Below, piece after piece: positions 1-12,722 of a stretch of DNA of 64,000 nucleotides. Each line of letters starts with the position of its first letter. Position 1 is the first letter of the stretch. The stretch lies in NCBI GenBank assembly GCA_014871385.1, contig CM026426.1, forward strand, positions 100,604,009 to 100,668,008, in the 5' to 3' direction. The notes beneath the pieces were generated by a model. That model was not told the DNA's origin and did no database searches. It saw only the letters and a program-made list of their open reading frames with translations. A program made the position numbers and the translations under genes. Source of the DNA: Ceratodon purpureus. Its lineage: Eukaryota; Streptophyta; Bryopsida; Pseudoditrichales; Ditrichaceae.

Positions 1-1783
1 CTTGATGGTGGTTTTTAGAGAGACCCAACTTTGAAGGGCTAACACATTGTCAACGTCGTTCAGAACTATTGCACCAACTAGGTCAGGCTCCGAGGGGGGT
101 TCATAAACACAGAGCTAGGCACCACACCAGCCGAAGATACATTTGTGGTTATAAAAACATCATCATCCTCCTCCACCTTCCTTCTAGACCTGACCTTCCT
201 TAAAATCACTTTCCAGTTGGACCCTGGAGGATGTAAATCATTGTCGGAAAAGAAAACCTGGGCACATTGGCAGATTGTTGAATTACATTAACTACTTTGA
301 TGACTTGCATTGACCATAACAGACTGAGTGCTCACCAACTCTACACAAAAAAAATAAAAAATCTGAGATTTTAAAACACAAGCATCTGGGACATAAAATG
401 ACGTCCATTTGAAATGAACCACAAAAAAATTTTACACTCAACTTAAAAATTAGGCCTGCAATTCCACAATATTAACTAAGACTTGGAATAGCTTTCAACA
501 GTTGATGATAAAGTTACAGTCGGTAACATCTTTTAACAAGACATCCAAAAGCACAATAAGACATGCCTGTATAAGTCTGCCGTCAATATATTGTTTCGTA
601 AAACGAATTTATGTATTGCGTCTCTCTGTGCTCGACTGAGAATGAAATGAACAGATGCACCCTCCAACACCTCAAATTCCGCACAGTCCTCTGGATCAAC
701 ATCCCACATTCTACGACCCACCACATCGAATCCATGTATGTAGGAGGTTGCAAAGTCCATTGTCTCATCCAATAAATATCCATGAGCAATTGAAGCCTCA
801 AGGCGTGCACGATTCTTAACGTGATTCTTCAGAGTCATCATCGTGCGTTCAATTGGGTACATCCAACGTACCTGAGTAGGACCCAAAATAAACAGCTCCT
901 GCACCAAGTGCATTGGAAGATGTGACATGATATCAAAAAATGTGAGTGGAAAAGTCATTTCCATCATGCACATTGTGATTGCCACATCTTCCTGTAAGCT
1001 TTCCTGTTGAGAAGGGTCCCAAACTTTGCAGCAGATTCTCCGAAAGATTCTACACGCCCTCATCACTGCCATCCTAGTATTCTCGTCCATAAGTCCCCGC
1101 AATGCCAATGGGAGCAATGTCTGGATCAAGATATGATAGTCATGTGATTCAAGGGCTCCAAATTTCTTGTTTCTGATATGAGTTCCAATCTCAGAGCAGT
1201 AATTAGATGGCACTATCAATTTCTCTAACCGAGTGCAGAAGATATCAAATTCCCGGGGGGTCAAAACATAATTGGCACAAGGTTTTAACATCCTGGAGTT
1301 GTTGTTTGGATCCTTCGCCATCCGAAGGTGTTTTCTGATTCCTTCCGGCTCCATGTCGCGCCTGACCTTCACACTGTCTTTTTCTTTCACACCACAGATA
1401 GTCTTCATTAAATTCTCAGCAAAGTTTTTTTCGTAGTGCATGATGTTGAGAGTATTTCGAATCAGTAAATGCTGCAATGGAAAACACACAGAAACATTAG
1501 AATTTTACTTCCTAATTCTGTCAAATCTGAATACAGTCTCCGATTACTCAACTTTTGTAGCACAGAATGCCATCAGTCTAATCCTCCTAAGCAATACCTG
1601 GGATAATAGAATAACAAACTTAAATAAAAAATGACATACATATTCATTTCCAGCTCGCAAATACCAATCACCTAAAGAATAAATACCAGGTTAATACTCA
1701 CATTAGAGATTAGGACTGAAACAACCTAACACAGTACAGAATTAAGACTATGTAACCTAAACTCCAGAGTCACTACTCGATTC

Positions 1784-1791
1784 CTTGACAT
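1784..1791. repeat. hAT target-site duplication, left copy
   Basis: CTTGACAT lies immediately outside the left CAGCCC terminus and is identical to 6509-6516 outside the right terminus. Confidence 0.93.
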
Positions 1792-1848
1792 CAGCCCTTT
1801 TAATTTTGGCTTCGTAGTGCCATTTTGCACGAGGAATTACACCCTGGC

Positions 1849-2143
1849 GAACCCACAGTGTAAAGAATATTAAAAATAAACACCAAGTTTCGCCATCTCT
1901 CCTCCGAAGTCAAACAGGGTGTAGCCACATTGGCTCCGAAGTTGCGGGCTTAGGCGGGCGGGTATCGCCAGCGGAGCGGCGGGTGGCGGGCGGGTATCGC
2001 CTAGGTTTAGGGTTTAGTGGCGGCCACCCCTAAACCTAGGTCGCCATGATTTGAGTATACATTGTTTGAGTATCGCCAGAAGGACAGATCTCCTCGAGAA
2101 CTGTGTCGCCAGATTTGCGGTGTTCAATGCAGCCTTTTCGCCA
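1849..2143. repeat. Subterminal TCGCCA cluster, left side of the hAT
   Basis: TCGCC(A) occurs at about 1890, 1967, 1996, 2040, 2072, 2105 and 2138. A matching cluster lies near the right end at about 6271, 6303, 6334, 6366, 6400 and 6432. hAT transposases typically bind short subterminal repeats, so these are candidate binding sites (inference). Confidence 0.6.
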
Positions 2144-2650
2144 GGGGGTTGAGGGCTTGCTACTAGCAATTTTTGCACTGGTGACTGAATTACTGTAATT
2201 TGTAATTGCTGGTTGTATCGTCTATGGCGGCATGGGTTGATGGGGGACATTGGGGGTTTAATGCTGTGCCTTGGGAAACTTGTTCTTGGCGGAGGGAATT
2301 GGCTGCGGCTTGTTGCGTCTGTGGCTCACTGCTCAGTGCCGAATCTGCCGATTCTGACCCTTATGCCGATCAGCTAATTGGCAATTGAATTCAGTTTGAA
2401 ACTTTGAATCGCTATTAATGTTTTGGTCCAATTTGTGAACAATGGCGGCTGGCGCTGCTTCAATGGTTTTTTCAACCCTTGTGGAGCCTGATAAGAATTA
2501 CCGGAACCCTTCTTTCTCGCATTCAGTCTGTGTCAATTGTATGTGTTTTGTGACGATTCCTGTATGTTGGGCAATTAGTGCGTCAATTGTGTGTCCACCT
2601 GCTGGATTCCTTTCATGCTGTGGTCAGTGTGGTGTTGTTCTAATTAGCTT

Positions 2651-5621
2651 GTGGTTGTGCTCGGCATGGATTCGGCCCATTCGGGTGATGAGGGATCCGA
2701 TGGAGACGTTGTTGCGATGGCAGCGCGGGCGGCCATTCAAGCCCGCAAGGCACAAGATCGAGCCGAGAAGTTGGCCAAGAAAGCCATGGCCGTGAAGCGG
2801 GGAGAGTTGAAGAGAAGTCAACCATTTCTTGAGAAGCAGCGGCGCTTGGCTTTGCAGAAGACAACGATGCGCAGTTACTTCAATAGTAGTCGGCACCCCG
2901 GAGCAGGCGAACCCCTCGCCCTCGACCTGGAGGGGACAACATCTTTGGAGCATGGTCGAGATGAGTTGCGGCATCAATCGGATTCAGCAGCAGATAGGGC
3001 TGTGTCTTTCGACACAACTCTCACATCCGGTTCTTCATCAGCAACAGTAGACACTGTTGTCCTTAGCTCGAGATCCCCTTGCATCACGGTGTCGTCTGAA
3101 TCCGAGGACCTTGGGAATAGTGGGCTGGCCGAAGTCCCCGATGGATCAGAGGGAGAAGAGGATGAGGTCGACTCACCACCCAGGAAGAAGAAGTTTGAGA
3201 GTGCGAAGAGCAAGGCGCAGAAGAGATACGACAGGCATCGTAAGTTCCAGTCACTATGGGCTGCTGCGTTACCTTGGGCTGAGCCAATTCTGGCTTCAGA
3301 CGGAATCTTACACATGGTGAAATGTAAGCCGTGTTCTGCATTTGAGAGGAAGCCATGCATCATGGCGCCCAAGTCCGACACTCTCTTCAAGCACGATGGG
3401 AAGAGGACAGCGAAAAAAGACATGCCTGTCTACAAGGTCAAGAAAGGTGAACAATACATTGCAACTCAATGTCGGCACAAGAAGAATCTGCGTTTGTATG
3501 CCGCCCGCCCGCCCGCTACAGTGCTTCAGCAGGTGAATGAGTGCACTACAGTGGAAGCTCGAAAGAAACGGGTCCAATTCTCAACCCTTTTCCATGTTCT
3601 TGCTGAAGGTCGACCAATGTTGGAGTATGAGAGTCGGTTTGCATTGTACAAGCTCTTGAATGTCCTAGATCTCCCCCATGCTCATTGGTGTGACAACTCT
3701 GGTTGGGTCATGGCGTCATATATGTATAGGGTTGTCATGGAAGAAATCAAAAAACTGATTAAAGCTGCAAGTGTTATTGCTGTTACTGTCGATGAGGTCA
3801 CTAGCGTAGATAACGGGAGCTTCTTGTCTGTCCATTGTTACACTGTAAGTGATTGGCAAAGAGTCCCTCATCTAATTTCGTTGGGGAGGGTGGATTGTGC
3901 ACCCAATGCAAGTAATCTAACAAAGTTGATCATGGACGCTGTTAAGAGTGGAGGTGGGCTTGATCGTGAGATGATTGCAAACAAACTCCTCAGTTTCGGG
4001 GCAGATGGAGCCTCGGCTCTGCAGGGCTGGAGATCTGGGGCTACGAAACAAATCACCGAAGAGCATGCTCCATTCTGCATTGGGGTACATTGCGTTGCCC
4101 ACAGGTGTAATCTCGCCTTCAGGGCACTCTCGACACAGCCCATTTTTGCTCAAGTTGAGCAAGTGCTCAGCCAGATCTACTCCTACTTCTGCAAGAGCCC
4201 AAAGAGATTTTCTGAGTTCCGACAGTTAGCAGAATTAACGCAGACAAAGGGTTTGAAGATGCTGCGGAAAGTTGAGACTCGGTGGGTGAGTCTAATTGAG
4301 CCCCTGCGCCGCTTGCTTTTGGAGTACAGGACTCTCATCTATAAGATGACAGAGGACATGGTCGAGAATGATAAGGCCAAGGTGTGTAATTTTGTATTGT
4401 TTTTTTTTTTTTTTTTTTTGAAGTTATTTTCCTCTTTCTGAACAGTACATGGTCCTTGACTCCTTGCCGAATGGCTAATTCTTGTTCGTTCTGCCTTGTA
4501 ACAGGCTTGCCTTGTCCTGCTGCTCGACCCTTATACCATGCTCGGTATGTGCGCCCTGCTGCCCCTCCTGGAGGCAATCGATGCATTGATCACTTTTGCT
4601 CAAAAACGTGACGTTTATATTGTGGACTTTGTAACTGCCGTCAAGGTTTGCCAAGCCCAGCTCCATAGCATGTACGAGGCTCATGCAACTCCTACTGTAC
4701 TGACGAGTTTTGGTCCTTCAAGAATTTACTTGACTGTTCTCACAAACAAATTCACATCAAGTGGATCACCGATCTGAATGACGGATCAGCGGTTCTGTCA
4801 TTTGTCTGTCATGGGGAGCACATTCATGCCGAGCACAAGCTTGCTCCGGTTGATCGTGACGTATGGAGTACTCTGGTTTCAAAGGTTAAGATGGAGTGCT
4901 CAAGTGAGTCCTTTCTCAAATTCAGACCCCAGTGAAATGTCTATTGAATCTTGTTTCCTTACATTAATCTCTGTTCTCAGTTTGTGGAACTAATTAACCT
5001 CTCTCTTGACTTGTAGATGCTGCCAGCATGCTGATCACCGAGCTTGACTCCCGCTTCCCTACCCAGCAGGTCATGAATTCCATGGGGATTCTCTATCCTC
5101 AGTACTGGTTACAAATGAGTGCCGAGGAACAATTTGATAAGCATCTGACTGTGCTCATGGACACTTACGGGCATGGGAAGATTGTCGGCAAGGGCGAAAA
5201 TAAGTTGCTTGTCCCTGCAGTCATCGATCGGTACAAACTGATGTCCCAACGTGGTCTTTTTAAAACCTGTATGAAAAGCAATGCCCGTGCAGCCATGCTT
5301 CCGCCACTAGATGTGAACCCCTTGACAAAAGTGTGGCGAGTGTTAGATGGGAACAACCATCTCACGCAGAACTTTTCGGAGTTTATTAAACTTGCCGAAA
5401 TTGCGGTCATTCATGTCCTGGGATCCATTGAGGACGAGCGGCTGTTCTCTTCAGTTGCTTTCTTGAAATCAAAGCTTCGGGCAAGTCTGAATGAGCACCT
5501 GCAAGTGGTTGTAGGCATGTACTCTCAAAGAATTTTCAACCTGGAGAACTTTCCTTACCAGAAAGTTTTCGACGACTGGTTCGTGGCAGGGGAAAGGGGT
5601 CGGTACTTAGCTCACGTATAG
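2651..5621 (+). CDS. hAT-family transposase, three exons
   Basis: The exons are 2651-4381, 4505-4903 and 5017-5621, with introns of 123 and 113 bp (GTGTGT...AACAG and GTGAGT...TTGTAG) that keep phase. Translation may begin at the ATG at 2651 or the one at 2666. In order the protein shows a Lys/Ala-rich N-terminus, an acidic Ser-rich linker, a BED/TTF-like zinc-binding segment (VKCKPCSAF ... CRHKKN), a DDE core with VDEVTSVDNGSFLSVHC, GADGAS and CVAHRCNLAF, and a C-terminal hAT dimerisation domain (IEDERLFSSVAFLKSKLR). It most resembles the hAT branch related to animal ZMYM/C17orf113-like proteins; this is family recollection. One frame change falls inside exon 2 near 4680-4720, where the reading passes from a frame ending in a stop at about 4775 to one reading IHIKWITDLNDGSAVLSF. 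The copy is therefore nearly but not fully open. A telo-box-like run lies upstream at about 2006-2020. Confidence 0.88.
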
Positions 5622-6269
5622 ACATCAGTTTGCTCTGTGATTCCAATTTCCTTGCATGGTTTCCGGAATTGTGGAGCTATTAGGAGCCTGCCGAGCTTAG
5701 TTGCTGGGGATGTGAGTTGTAGCTGTGATCTGAGCACCGTCCTGGTGAGAGATCACCACCACCGTTCTTCATTTGCGGTGTTTTTCTTGTGAAAGGCACT
5801 GCTACAGTTTGTTGTACAGTGTTCTAATTTCTAAAGTTCAAAGTTCAGTTTGTCCTGGATCTTTTGTGCATGTTTGGTTGCGGATTTCTTGTGCATGCTT
5901 GATTGTAGGCCGTGGCTTTCTTGTGCATGCCTGGTTCAAGATTTTGGGCCACTGTGCTTTGTGGTATTATTTGATTTTTAAATTATGTTTGTGTAATTTC
6001 TATTTGAACCTGCACTGTAACTAACTCAGTCGGGATTCAGCTTGTGTCTTCTATGCAGGGCCGGAGGCGATGGCATTCTGGTTTGATCATTTAACTTCAT
6101 TTTGCTTCTGATTTTCATATTTTTAAGGCAAAATCTCATTGAGGCATCGGAGGGTGTGTGTTGCTTGTGCAGGTCTGTTATTTCGGTGGAAACTTCAAAT
6201 ATTTCGACAACTCGTTTTTAATTAAGTGTAGCCAGTTTTTCACTGTTTGTTGGAAAAAAAATTGTTTAG

Positions 6270-6440
6270 ATCGCCATATCAGAACTTCTATATGAAAATG
6301 TTTCGCCACTTGCACCCCAATTGTACATAATAGTTCGCCTTGAATGCAATTTAAATTAAAGAGAAATCGCCAATTTGTTCATATAAAAATTTCCATACTT
6401 CGCCAGGATTTTGCTTTAAAAAAGTACCAGAATCGCCATG
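6270..6440. repeat. Subterminal TCGCCA cluster, right side of the hAT
   Basis: Six TCGCC(A/T) words lie within about 170 bp before the right terminus, mirroring the left cluster. The stretch 5622-6508 otherwise holds only the transposase 3' flank and AT-rich DNA. Confidence 0.6.
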
Positions 6441-6508
6441 ACAGCTGCAAACCTGGAAATTATATAGCCATAAGGGCGAAATACGAAAAGGCAAAAAAAA
6501 AAGGGCTG

Positions 6509-6516
6509 CTTGACAT
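6509..6516. repeat. hAT target-site duplication, right copy
   Basis: CTTGACAT follows the right GGGCTG terminus directly and is identical to 1784-1791. Confidence 0.93.
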
Positions 6517-8765
6517 TAAATCTTCAACGTTACTTAAGTATTTTACATACATAACGACTCACATCATTGCACAATGACTGCATTGTAAACGAAAAGGAGA
6601 TGCATGCTTCTTTGTATATGATTAAAACGAACGGTAAGAAAAATAATGAAAAAGGGGGACGACACCCAATACTCCCAGATTGAAGAACATGAGAATGAAA
6701 TAACATAGTGTTATCTACTGAACCCTTCACGTAACAAATTAATTTTAAAACACTCGACTGTGATGCCGAGAATAATAAATGTGTCACTTTAAGTACCGAT
6801 AATATCAATTACAATGCCTCTAAAAATTCCGCTTTCATACTTGGAGTCAATACTCGTTATGGGACAAGCAAACAATTCTAGAAATTTAAGTTACAGTACC
6901 CAACTATAATCACACAATCGTCAGGAATTTCGTGACAAAGTATACATTTCAGGGAGTCAATAGTTAACAGCAGGTTCGCATACAGCATTAACTGAATTGT
7001 CTCGCACAATAAGAATACCGATCAAACAATTACCCCCTTAACATTTCAAAAAAACAAGCAGATATTACCTAAGCAACAGGAGAATGCAACATTTCCTTTA
7101 CAGTCTTGTTTAACCACATGTTTCAGATGTAATTTTGAACAAACGATCTCACATTGACCTAAAATATTAATCTTATATCACTAGCAGCACTAAGCTACAA
7201 CGTTCTACATCCGAAATTATCCACAAATCTAATGGACTGTCTGACAAATAAACACGCATAGGAGTGCAAACGGGAAGTGACAATGGGAAAACATTCCCAT
7301 AATTGAAGATTAAGTTAAAGTGGTCGAAAAGTTACATGCACTCTCTACTTTTCTCTGGACTGAATGTATGTCCCAGTGAGTGGAATATAATTTTTAAAAA
7401 CAGACAACAATTGCGCAACTACCGCAGAGAGATAGGTTGGTTCTCTAATAACAACAATATTATTGAAAAAAAAAAAATAGTTACTCACTAAATTGTACAA
7501 ACATAAATTGGAAATGCTAAATGAAGTGCACAAAGTTCCGTACGAGTAACTGATCAAATTAATTACACTTAACCATCACTTATTCTGTACATAATAGCTG
7601 CCTACGATAAACAAGTTTATAAAAAACAAAAACAGGCAACTTTGACCCACAACGTCGTGCGTTTAAAATGAACCACAATGTAAATTTGCAATGAACGAAC
7701 AAAAAAAGCTTCCAATGAAACAGTATTTACTTAGACTCGGAAGATATCACTACCGCAGGTGATTATGTTATGGTTCCCAAAAAGCAACAGACACACGCGA
7801 GAGCCACATGTTAGTGTAGACTAGACACTTTAATACAACTAGAGAAGAGATCGTACTAACATACCGCAATCACACACCCATGGCAAAGATTTACGATCAT
7901 TCTAAATTAGAGAAGTTGTTCCAAAAGTTAAAAGACTGGAATGATAATAACCGAGTATGAATTTTTAGTGTCAATATACTGTCACAGGCTTCGATTTAGT
8001 ACAATGACTGTCTCATTGTACAAACGAAAAATCCCGAGAACCAAACAATCTTTCTCGATAACACAACCATCTGGGAAATAGTTTTACAATGAACCACAAC
8101 TAGCGTTTGCGGAGAATCCAACATATCTGCTTCATATACAACCGTACTAAATAGGATCTGAGAGAGCTTATTACGGGGCTGAAGAATCACAGGGCTGAAA
8201 GATTACATTGTGGAAGGGGAATGTGCTGAGACGCTGTCGAGGAAACTTCAAAATTTCTATTTGTTCACTCACTTTGAATGCAAAACATATATTTATTGAC
8301 AAGAGAGACAAGTCTATCGCAGATAAGAATGAAAAGACCAAATAAAATAATAGTCGACATTACACAAACAGAAAGCGATAATGAGAATATAAATGTCTAA
8401 GACTAAACGTATTCTTGTTCGATTAAGTACTTCCACCATCAGTAAGTCTGATTTAACTTTCACCGAGGAAAATCAACTGTATCGAAACAACTTCAAAGAG
8501 TAAGCTATCACGTCGAACATTTTACACTAATCCTCAATGGATATATTCAGGAGATTATAAGTTTTTGGACTGACCAAAAGTTACAGTATCAACGGTGCAT
8601 ATGACATTTAATTAATCAACTGGCTCTCTATCGCCCATGATTCAAATGACTGAATGAAATCTAGGGTGTTAATTAAAACAGAACATGATGGTTTTCTAAC
8701 ATGTAAACGTTCAAGTAGCAAACAGAAACAAAGTAAAAGAGAACGTGAGTAGGTACAGTACTCAC
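6517..8765. other. AT-rich remainder of the CACTA TNP2 intron
   Basis: No coding signal is seen on either strand. The interval is the part of the TNP2 intron upstream (in gene sense) of the hAT insertion; the rest is 1472-1783. The word ATGAACCACAA occurs at about 7668 and 8087 here and again at about 414 beside the last TNP2 exon. This may reflect a CACTA-internal repeat, but three copies are too few to be sure. Confidence 0.5.
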
Positions 8766-9019
8766 TTTCCAGTAAGGCAGTTCGTAGAAACTGCTACGTC
8801 TTTTCATGCCATAAACCTTTGAAGGGTCGGGACTTCTCTGACGTTTTCTTTCGTTGCCTTCGCTTTGTTTAATCCCCCGAATATTCTCATGCATTTCTTC
8901 GGACCTTCCTGATGATGTCCCCTCGGCCATCGGTGCAGTAGTCTGTCTTGGTACTTGTGCCTTATTGCTTGTCTTGCTTTGTGATTTCATGGTATGATTT
9001 GATTGTTTCCTAAGCCACT

Positions 9020-12000
9020 GTGTACAGAAGTTCCGCGACGGTGCCAAAGAAAAGGAAGGCGCAGCAAAGGGTTAGAGTGAAGGATGGTTTACCCCAACGT
9101 CGTAGCGGCAGGCTTAAAGGTAGCAAGAGGCATACTGTTGTTGCAGACATTGTACCGGAGGAGGCCGATTTTTCAGGAGAGGCGAAAGACCCAGAGAGCA
9201 ATGAGTCCTCGGAGTACGACAAAGGAGGTCAATCATAGTACTTCGTCTGTAATTTTCTGTTTTGCGGAAAGTCTCGTAGTCATTCTCGTATTGAATTGGA
9301 AGAAAATGAGAGCACTTTGCTGAACTGGTTGTGTTGCATGTAAGTTCGCGAAACTAATTTGTCAAAACCGACCTCCATGCTATGTCTATGAAGTATCCTA
9401 TGTCAAAAAAGGTGGGAACTCCATTCAGTTAGGTTTTGAAGATTACGTACTGTTAGAGAAATTTAGGTTAACCCTAATAATCATCAGAACCGTGAAATGA
9501 ACGTGAATTTTTTTTAACAAATGTTTGGCTTCCTCAGATGGGAGGGGAAGTGATTCCTCTTCGGAGGTCCTAGAGAATCAGGTAACGCAAGTTTCTTTGG
9601 ATAAGATGTTAAAAACCTGGTTGAGGAGGGATCGTGAACGTGTACGTCGAAACCTTGGTCATTGTGTGAAAGCACCGCCGAAGTTTACAGACCAGCAATG
9701 GGCCTCGTTGAGAAGATATTGGGAGTCATCGGGATACAAACTGAAGTCTGAGAAAATGTCACAAGCGAGGGGCAAGGTAATGTTCCATCCGCGGGTGGGC
9801 AGAGACGGATACGCAGGCAAAAAGGCAAAGCTGGTAAGCCAATTGCTGGATTTTCCTTTTGAATTATATCCACACATGTCACGACGTACTAGATTGGAAC
9901 TACCTCTGTTATGCCAATTTTTTTTAGTCCAATTTGAATAGTTACTGTAAGTATGATTCAATGTATTAGGCATGTACTGAAATCTCATATTCTTCTAAGT
10001 CTGTACTAGGATCTATATTACAAATAATGACGTTGTGTTGATGAAAATTGGAAGAGGAGTGAGCAGGACAACAGCTCTGGTCTAGCTGATGTTGCAGACG
10101 TTATGAAAAGGGTTCGGGAGGGCCCGTTAAGTGCGGTAAGCTTCCAAAGACTCCGAGTCGTTTTTGAGTTCGTGAGTTGTATGCTCTACCTCGCCAAGGG
10201 GAATATGTGAATACTGGTACGTATGAATTCCATGCATTTAATTTTTGTTAAAACTGAAACGGAATGGTTGTATTCTGATCTAAATCCTGAGAACACAGAA
10301 AGTTGCATGTTGAATTTTTTAAACGGCGTTTTGATTTCAGTTGGTCAATTATGGAATTCTATTGCTTGTAAACGAGTAATATTTACGTACAACTAAGTCC
10401 ATGTTAGTCTTAGATATAACTTGGCACACGTAAAAAACATAACTTTTAACCTGAAATGTCGTTTAGGAAAAATTGCTTTGCAGGTATATTGACGAAGTTG
10501 TGCGTAATGGAATTGCAGTTGACGGAAACGAGGAACTCGAACAGATTATCTGAAATGGAACGAATGCACGTGGAGACAAATAAAAGAATAGATGATGTGG
10601 TGAAGTCTAATCTCGATTTGAAGGACATGTTGAAATCCGTTCTAACCACACTGACATCTTGTAATCGAATTGAAGACACTAAATTGGTTAGCACAGACAC
10701 GCCTGTACCGGGATCTACCTCTACGAAGAAAGTAGAAGCGGAATACAACAGAGAAGGACAAAGCGGTGGTTCCGATAGTAGTGAAAAATGGTTGGACTTG
10801 TTGGGCAAGTCTTCTGATGACGAACCACACGAAAATGCTTTGGCTGCAGGGGGTTCTTCTCTAAATCGAAACTCCGCAAAGAAGGTATGCTATGACACTA
10901 ACCTATACCCTGTACGATATCAGCAAATTAATCCATAGGGCTCTGTGACCTCAGTGATTCATTCTGTCGAGTTATAAGTGCATGTTCGAAGTATTTGAGT
11001 TCTAGCGTACCATGAGATTGTTGTGTATTTATTGAACTAATCACAGAGTGCTAAGCTGTGAAATCTCTCTGTTATAACTTTATTCTGCTGTGCTGGAACC
11101 AGTAGTGTTTCGTGAAGAATGCGTTCTCAAGTGAACATTCTTTCGAAATTGGTAACTGCATGTGTGCATGATTGTTGGATGCCTTTGTTGTCATGTTTTG
11201 AACCCTTCCACTTCGTCAAAAGTAGTGCTACAACTATTGACAAGTTATAATTAGAGTTCATTATATCTTATGCAAAAGTGCTTGATTTACACATTAGCAG
11301 GGGCGGAATGCGAATGGAAAAAGTGTGCCGCTGAACACAACAGGCGCGGTTGGCCGAAACAAGGTATGAAATATCATAAACATGTGCGTTACCACAGAAT
11401 CTGATGTTTTTTCTACATAGTTATCTAGTATGTGAATTGCAGATTATTAGAACTAGGAGAATGTATTTCTTAAAAGAAAGTCGCCAAGAGGTAGTAACTG
11501 TGACTTAATAAGTAATGATTAATCAATATTTTTATGCAGTAAAATCTCATATTCGCATGGACGTTGGATTTTGATATATGTAGTGTTAAAAGTTCCATAG
11601 CGCGTAAAGCAATTTTGTGGAAATGAATGACGACTATACGATTACATTTCGTTGGGGCGTTTATGTAAGTACATATCAAATCAACACTCACAAGTAGGGG
11701 ATACCTCAGAAATGGTTAATAATTAACATGGTTTATCTACGTTGCAGGCTCTTGAGATTAAGTCATCTCCACCTCGTAACATATCAGATACACAGGTACA
11801 CTTCCTGATATTATCTGTTCGTTTGATTGGTATTTACAGTTATCTCAAGGTATACCTAGACTTACCTCTCTGTTTTTGTCCTTCCTCGATGTCCCTCGGA
11901 CAACCTGAGGATCTGATATTGCCTGCAGCAAAGATGTGGACGTCAGTATATGTGAGCAACTACACTGATTATGAAATTGATGAAAGTATGTACCCACAAC

Positions 12001-12447
12001 AGTTCCTTAAATCATGCGTAAAGAATGATAAACTTACAAAACTTATCTGCGTCCTCTGTTACGTAGAGTTTTTAGACAAAATGCGTAATAAATCATAGTA
12101 TTTTCCGTAATAAATCATAGTATTTTCCGTAATAATAGAGAATCGGAAAAATAAATCTGACAGTATGATTCAATATATGGCAGGTAGAACCTGGGGACAA
12201 GGTATGGTTAGCAGACCCGCTAGTTGAAACATCTGCAGTGGGAAAAGGCAGAGTCTTGAGCGTAGGAGGGCAAGGATCATTTCATAATCGACCAATACCT
12301 GCGAAATACGTCAGAATAAACCTAGAAGAAGTAGTAGTGAACCTACCACTGATGGTTCCAAGGGAGGAAGCGGACCAAGTGAACTTACAGGACGCTGTGG
12401 GATCAAGCGTTTTATGGTTCCAAGGACTCACCTTCATACAAAAGTAA
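9020..12447 (+). CDS. CACTA accessory gene, TNPA/TNP1-like, multi-exon
   Basis: Several plus-strand exons can be seen. The first (about 9020-9229) is basic. Exon 9538-9833 begins after a TTCCTCAG acceptor, ends at GTAAGCC, and reads PPKFTDQQWASLRRYWESS followed by SEKMSQARGK and HPRVGRDGY. This fits the plant Ptta/En-Spm Transposase_24 pattern (W..L...W.S...K..S...K..R.K....H..G). Smaller exons end at 10135 and 10884; the latter encodes a predicted coiled coil (EMERMHVETNKRIDDVV). The last exon, 12184-12445, reads VGKGRVLSVGG, VRINLEEVVVNLPLMVP and AVGSSVLWF, resembling the TNP1/DUF8039 domain of CACTA accessory proteins. Small exons between 11.3 and 12.0 kb are probable but boundaries are uncertain. 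It is transcribed away from TNP2. Confidence 0.62.
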
Positions 12448-12722
12448 GTTTCTGTTGTTTACATACGATCATGCTTAATCATAGTTTTTTCCACATGTTG
12501 CCTAATCAATTAAGAAATCTCAGAAAGACAGGTGTCACTAGACAATAGAAATAGATAGATGTTATTGGAACGTTGTGTAGTTTAAGAGCTTTTGTTAATA
12601 TATCGTAAAGAATAGATGCAGTGTTTGCCTGTTCAAAGGCTTCTTTCATCTTCTACATCGTGAGTAGTTGAGAATCAGTATGTACATTGAAAGAGACTTG
12701 TGAAGTTCTCGAGAGTAATCTG

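Larger units (their letters stand above)
1792..6508 (+). mobile_element. Structurally complete hAT transposon nested in the CACTA intron
   Basis: The ends are inverted repeats beginning CAGCCCTTTT: left at 1792, right ending at 6508 as its reverse complement. They continue with partly matching bases to about GGCTTCGTA. The flanks are an exact 8-bp direct repeat, CTTGACAT, at 1784-1791 and 6509-6516. An 8-bp duplication and CAG-type ends are diagnostic of hAT elements. The length is 4717 bp and the single transposase gene lies centrally. Copies of TCGCCA cluster near both ends. The element sits inside the intron between CACTA exons ending at 8766 and starting at 1471, so it inserted after the CACTA element. 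The exact target duplication suggests a relatively recent insertion. Confidence 0.93.
78..9047 (-). pseudogene. TNP2-type CACTA transposase, C-terminal half in three exons
   Basis: Three exons are recognised on the minus strand. Exon 9047-8766 ends in RRSSFYELPYWK followed by a GTGAGT donor. Exon 1471 to about 540 begins after a TTGCAG acceptor with HLLIRNTLNIMHYEKN. Joined, these give the family signature of an ELPYWK block followed by a HNLDVMHIEKN-like block, so the 7.3-kb gap between them is an intron. The second exon continues into a DUF4218 domain (LESHDYHILIQ, PLTFFDIMSHLPMHLVQEL, GPTQVRWMYPIER). A short last exon (about 268-78) begins CAQVFFSDND and matches the end of DUF4216. The usual N-terminal DDE region is missing; instead the first exon starts with a charged, low-complexity stretch. 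It therefore cannot be a complete transposase. Confidence 0.8.
1..12447. mobile_element. CACTA (En/Spm) DNA transposon, left end outside the window
   Basis: The span contains a TNP2-type transposase gene on the minus strand (78-9047) and a TNPA/TNP1-like gene on the plus strand (about 9020-12447), arranged head to head around 9.03 kb. This two-gene arrangement is typical of CACTA elements. The hAT element at 1792-6508 interrupts it inside an intron of the TNP2 gene. Neither CACTA terminus was located: the left one lies outside the window, and no convincing TAGTG-ending inverted terminus was found to the right of 12.4 kb, so the right boundary is only the last recognisable coding exon. The element is broken: the N-terminal catalytic half of TNP2 is not found upstream of the 8766-9047 exon. 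Confidence 0.75.

Noticed and set aside
2014-2250. Minus-strand open frame over the hAT left end
   Set aside because: Lies in the subterminal repeat region with no domain or conservation cue.
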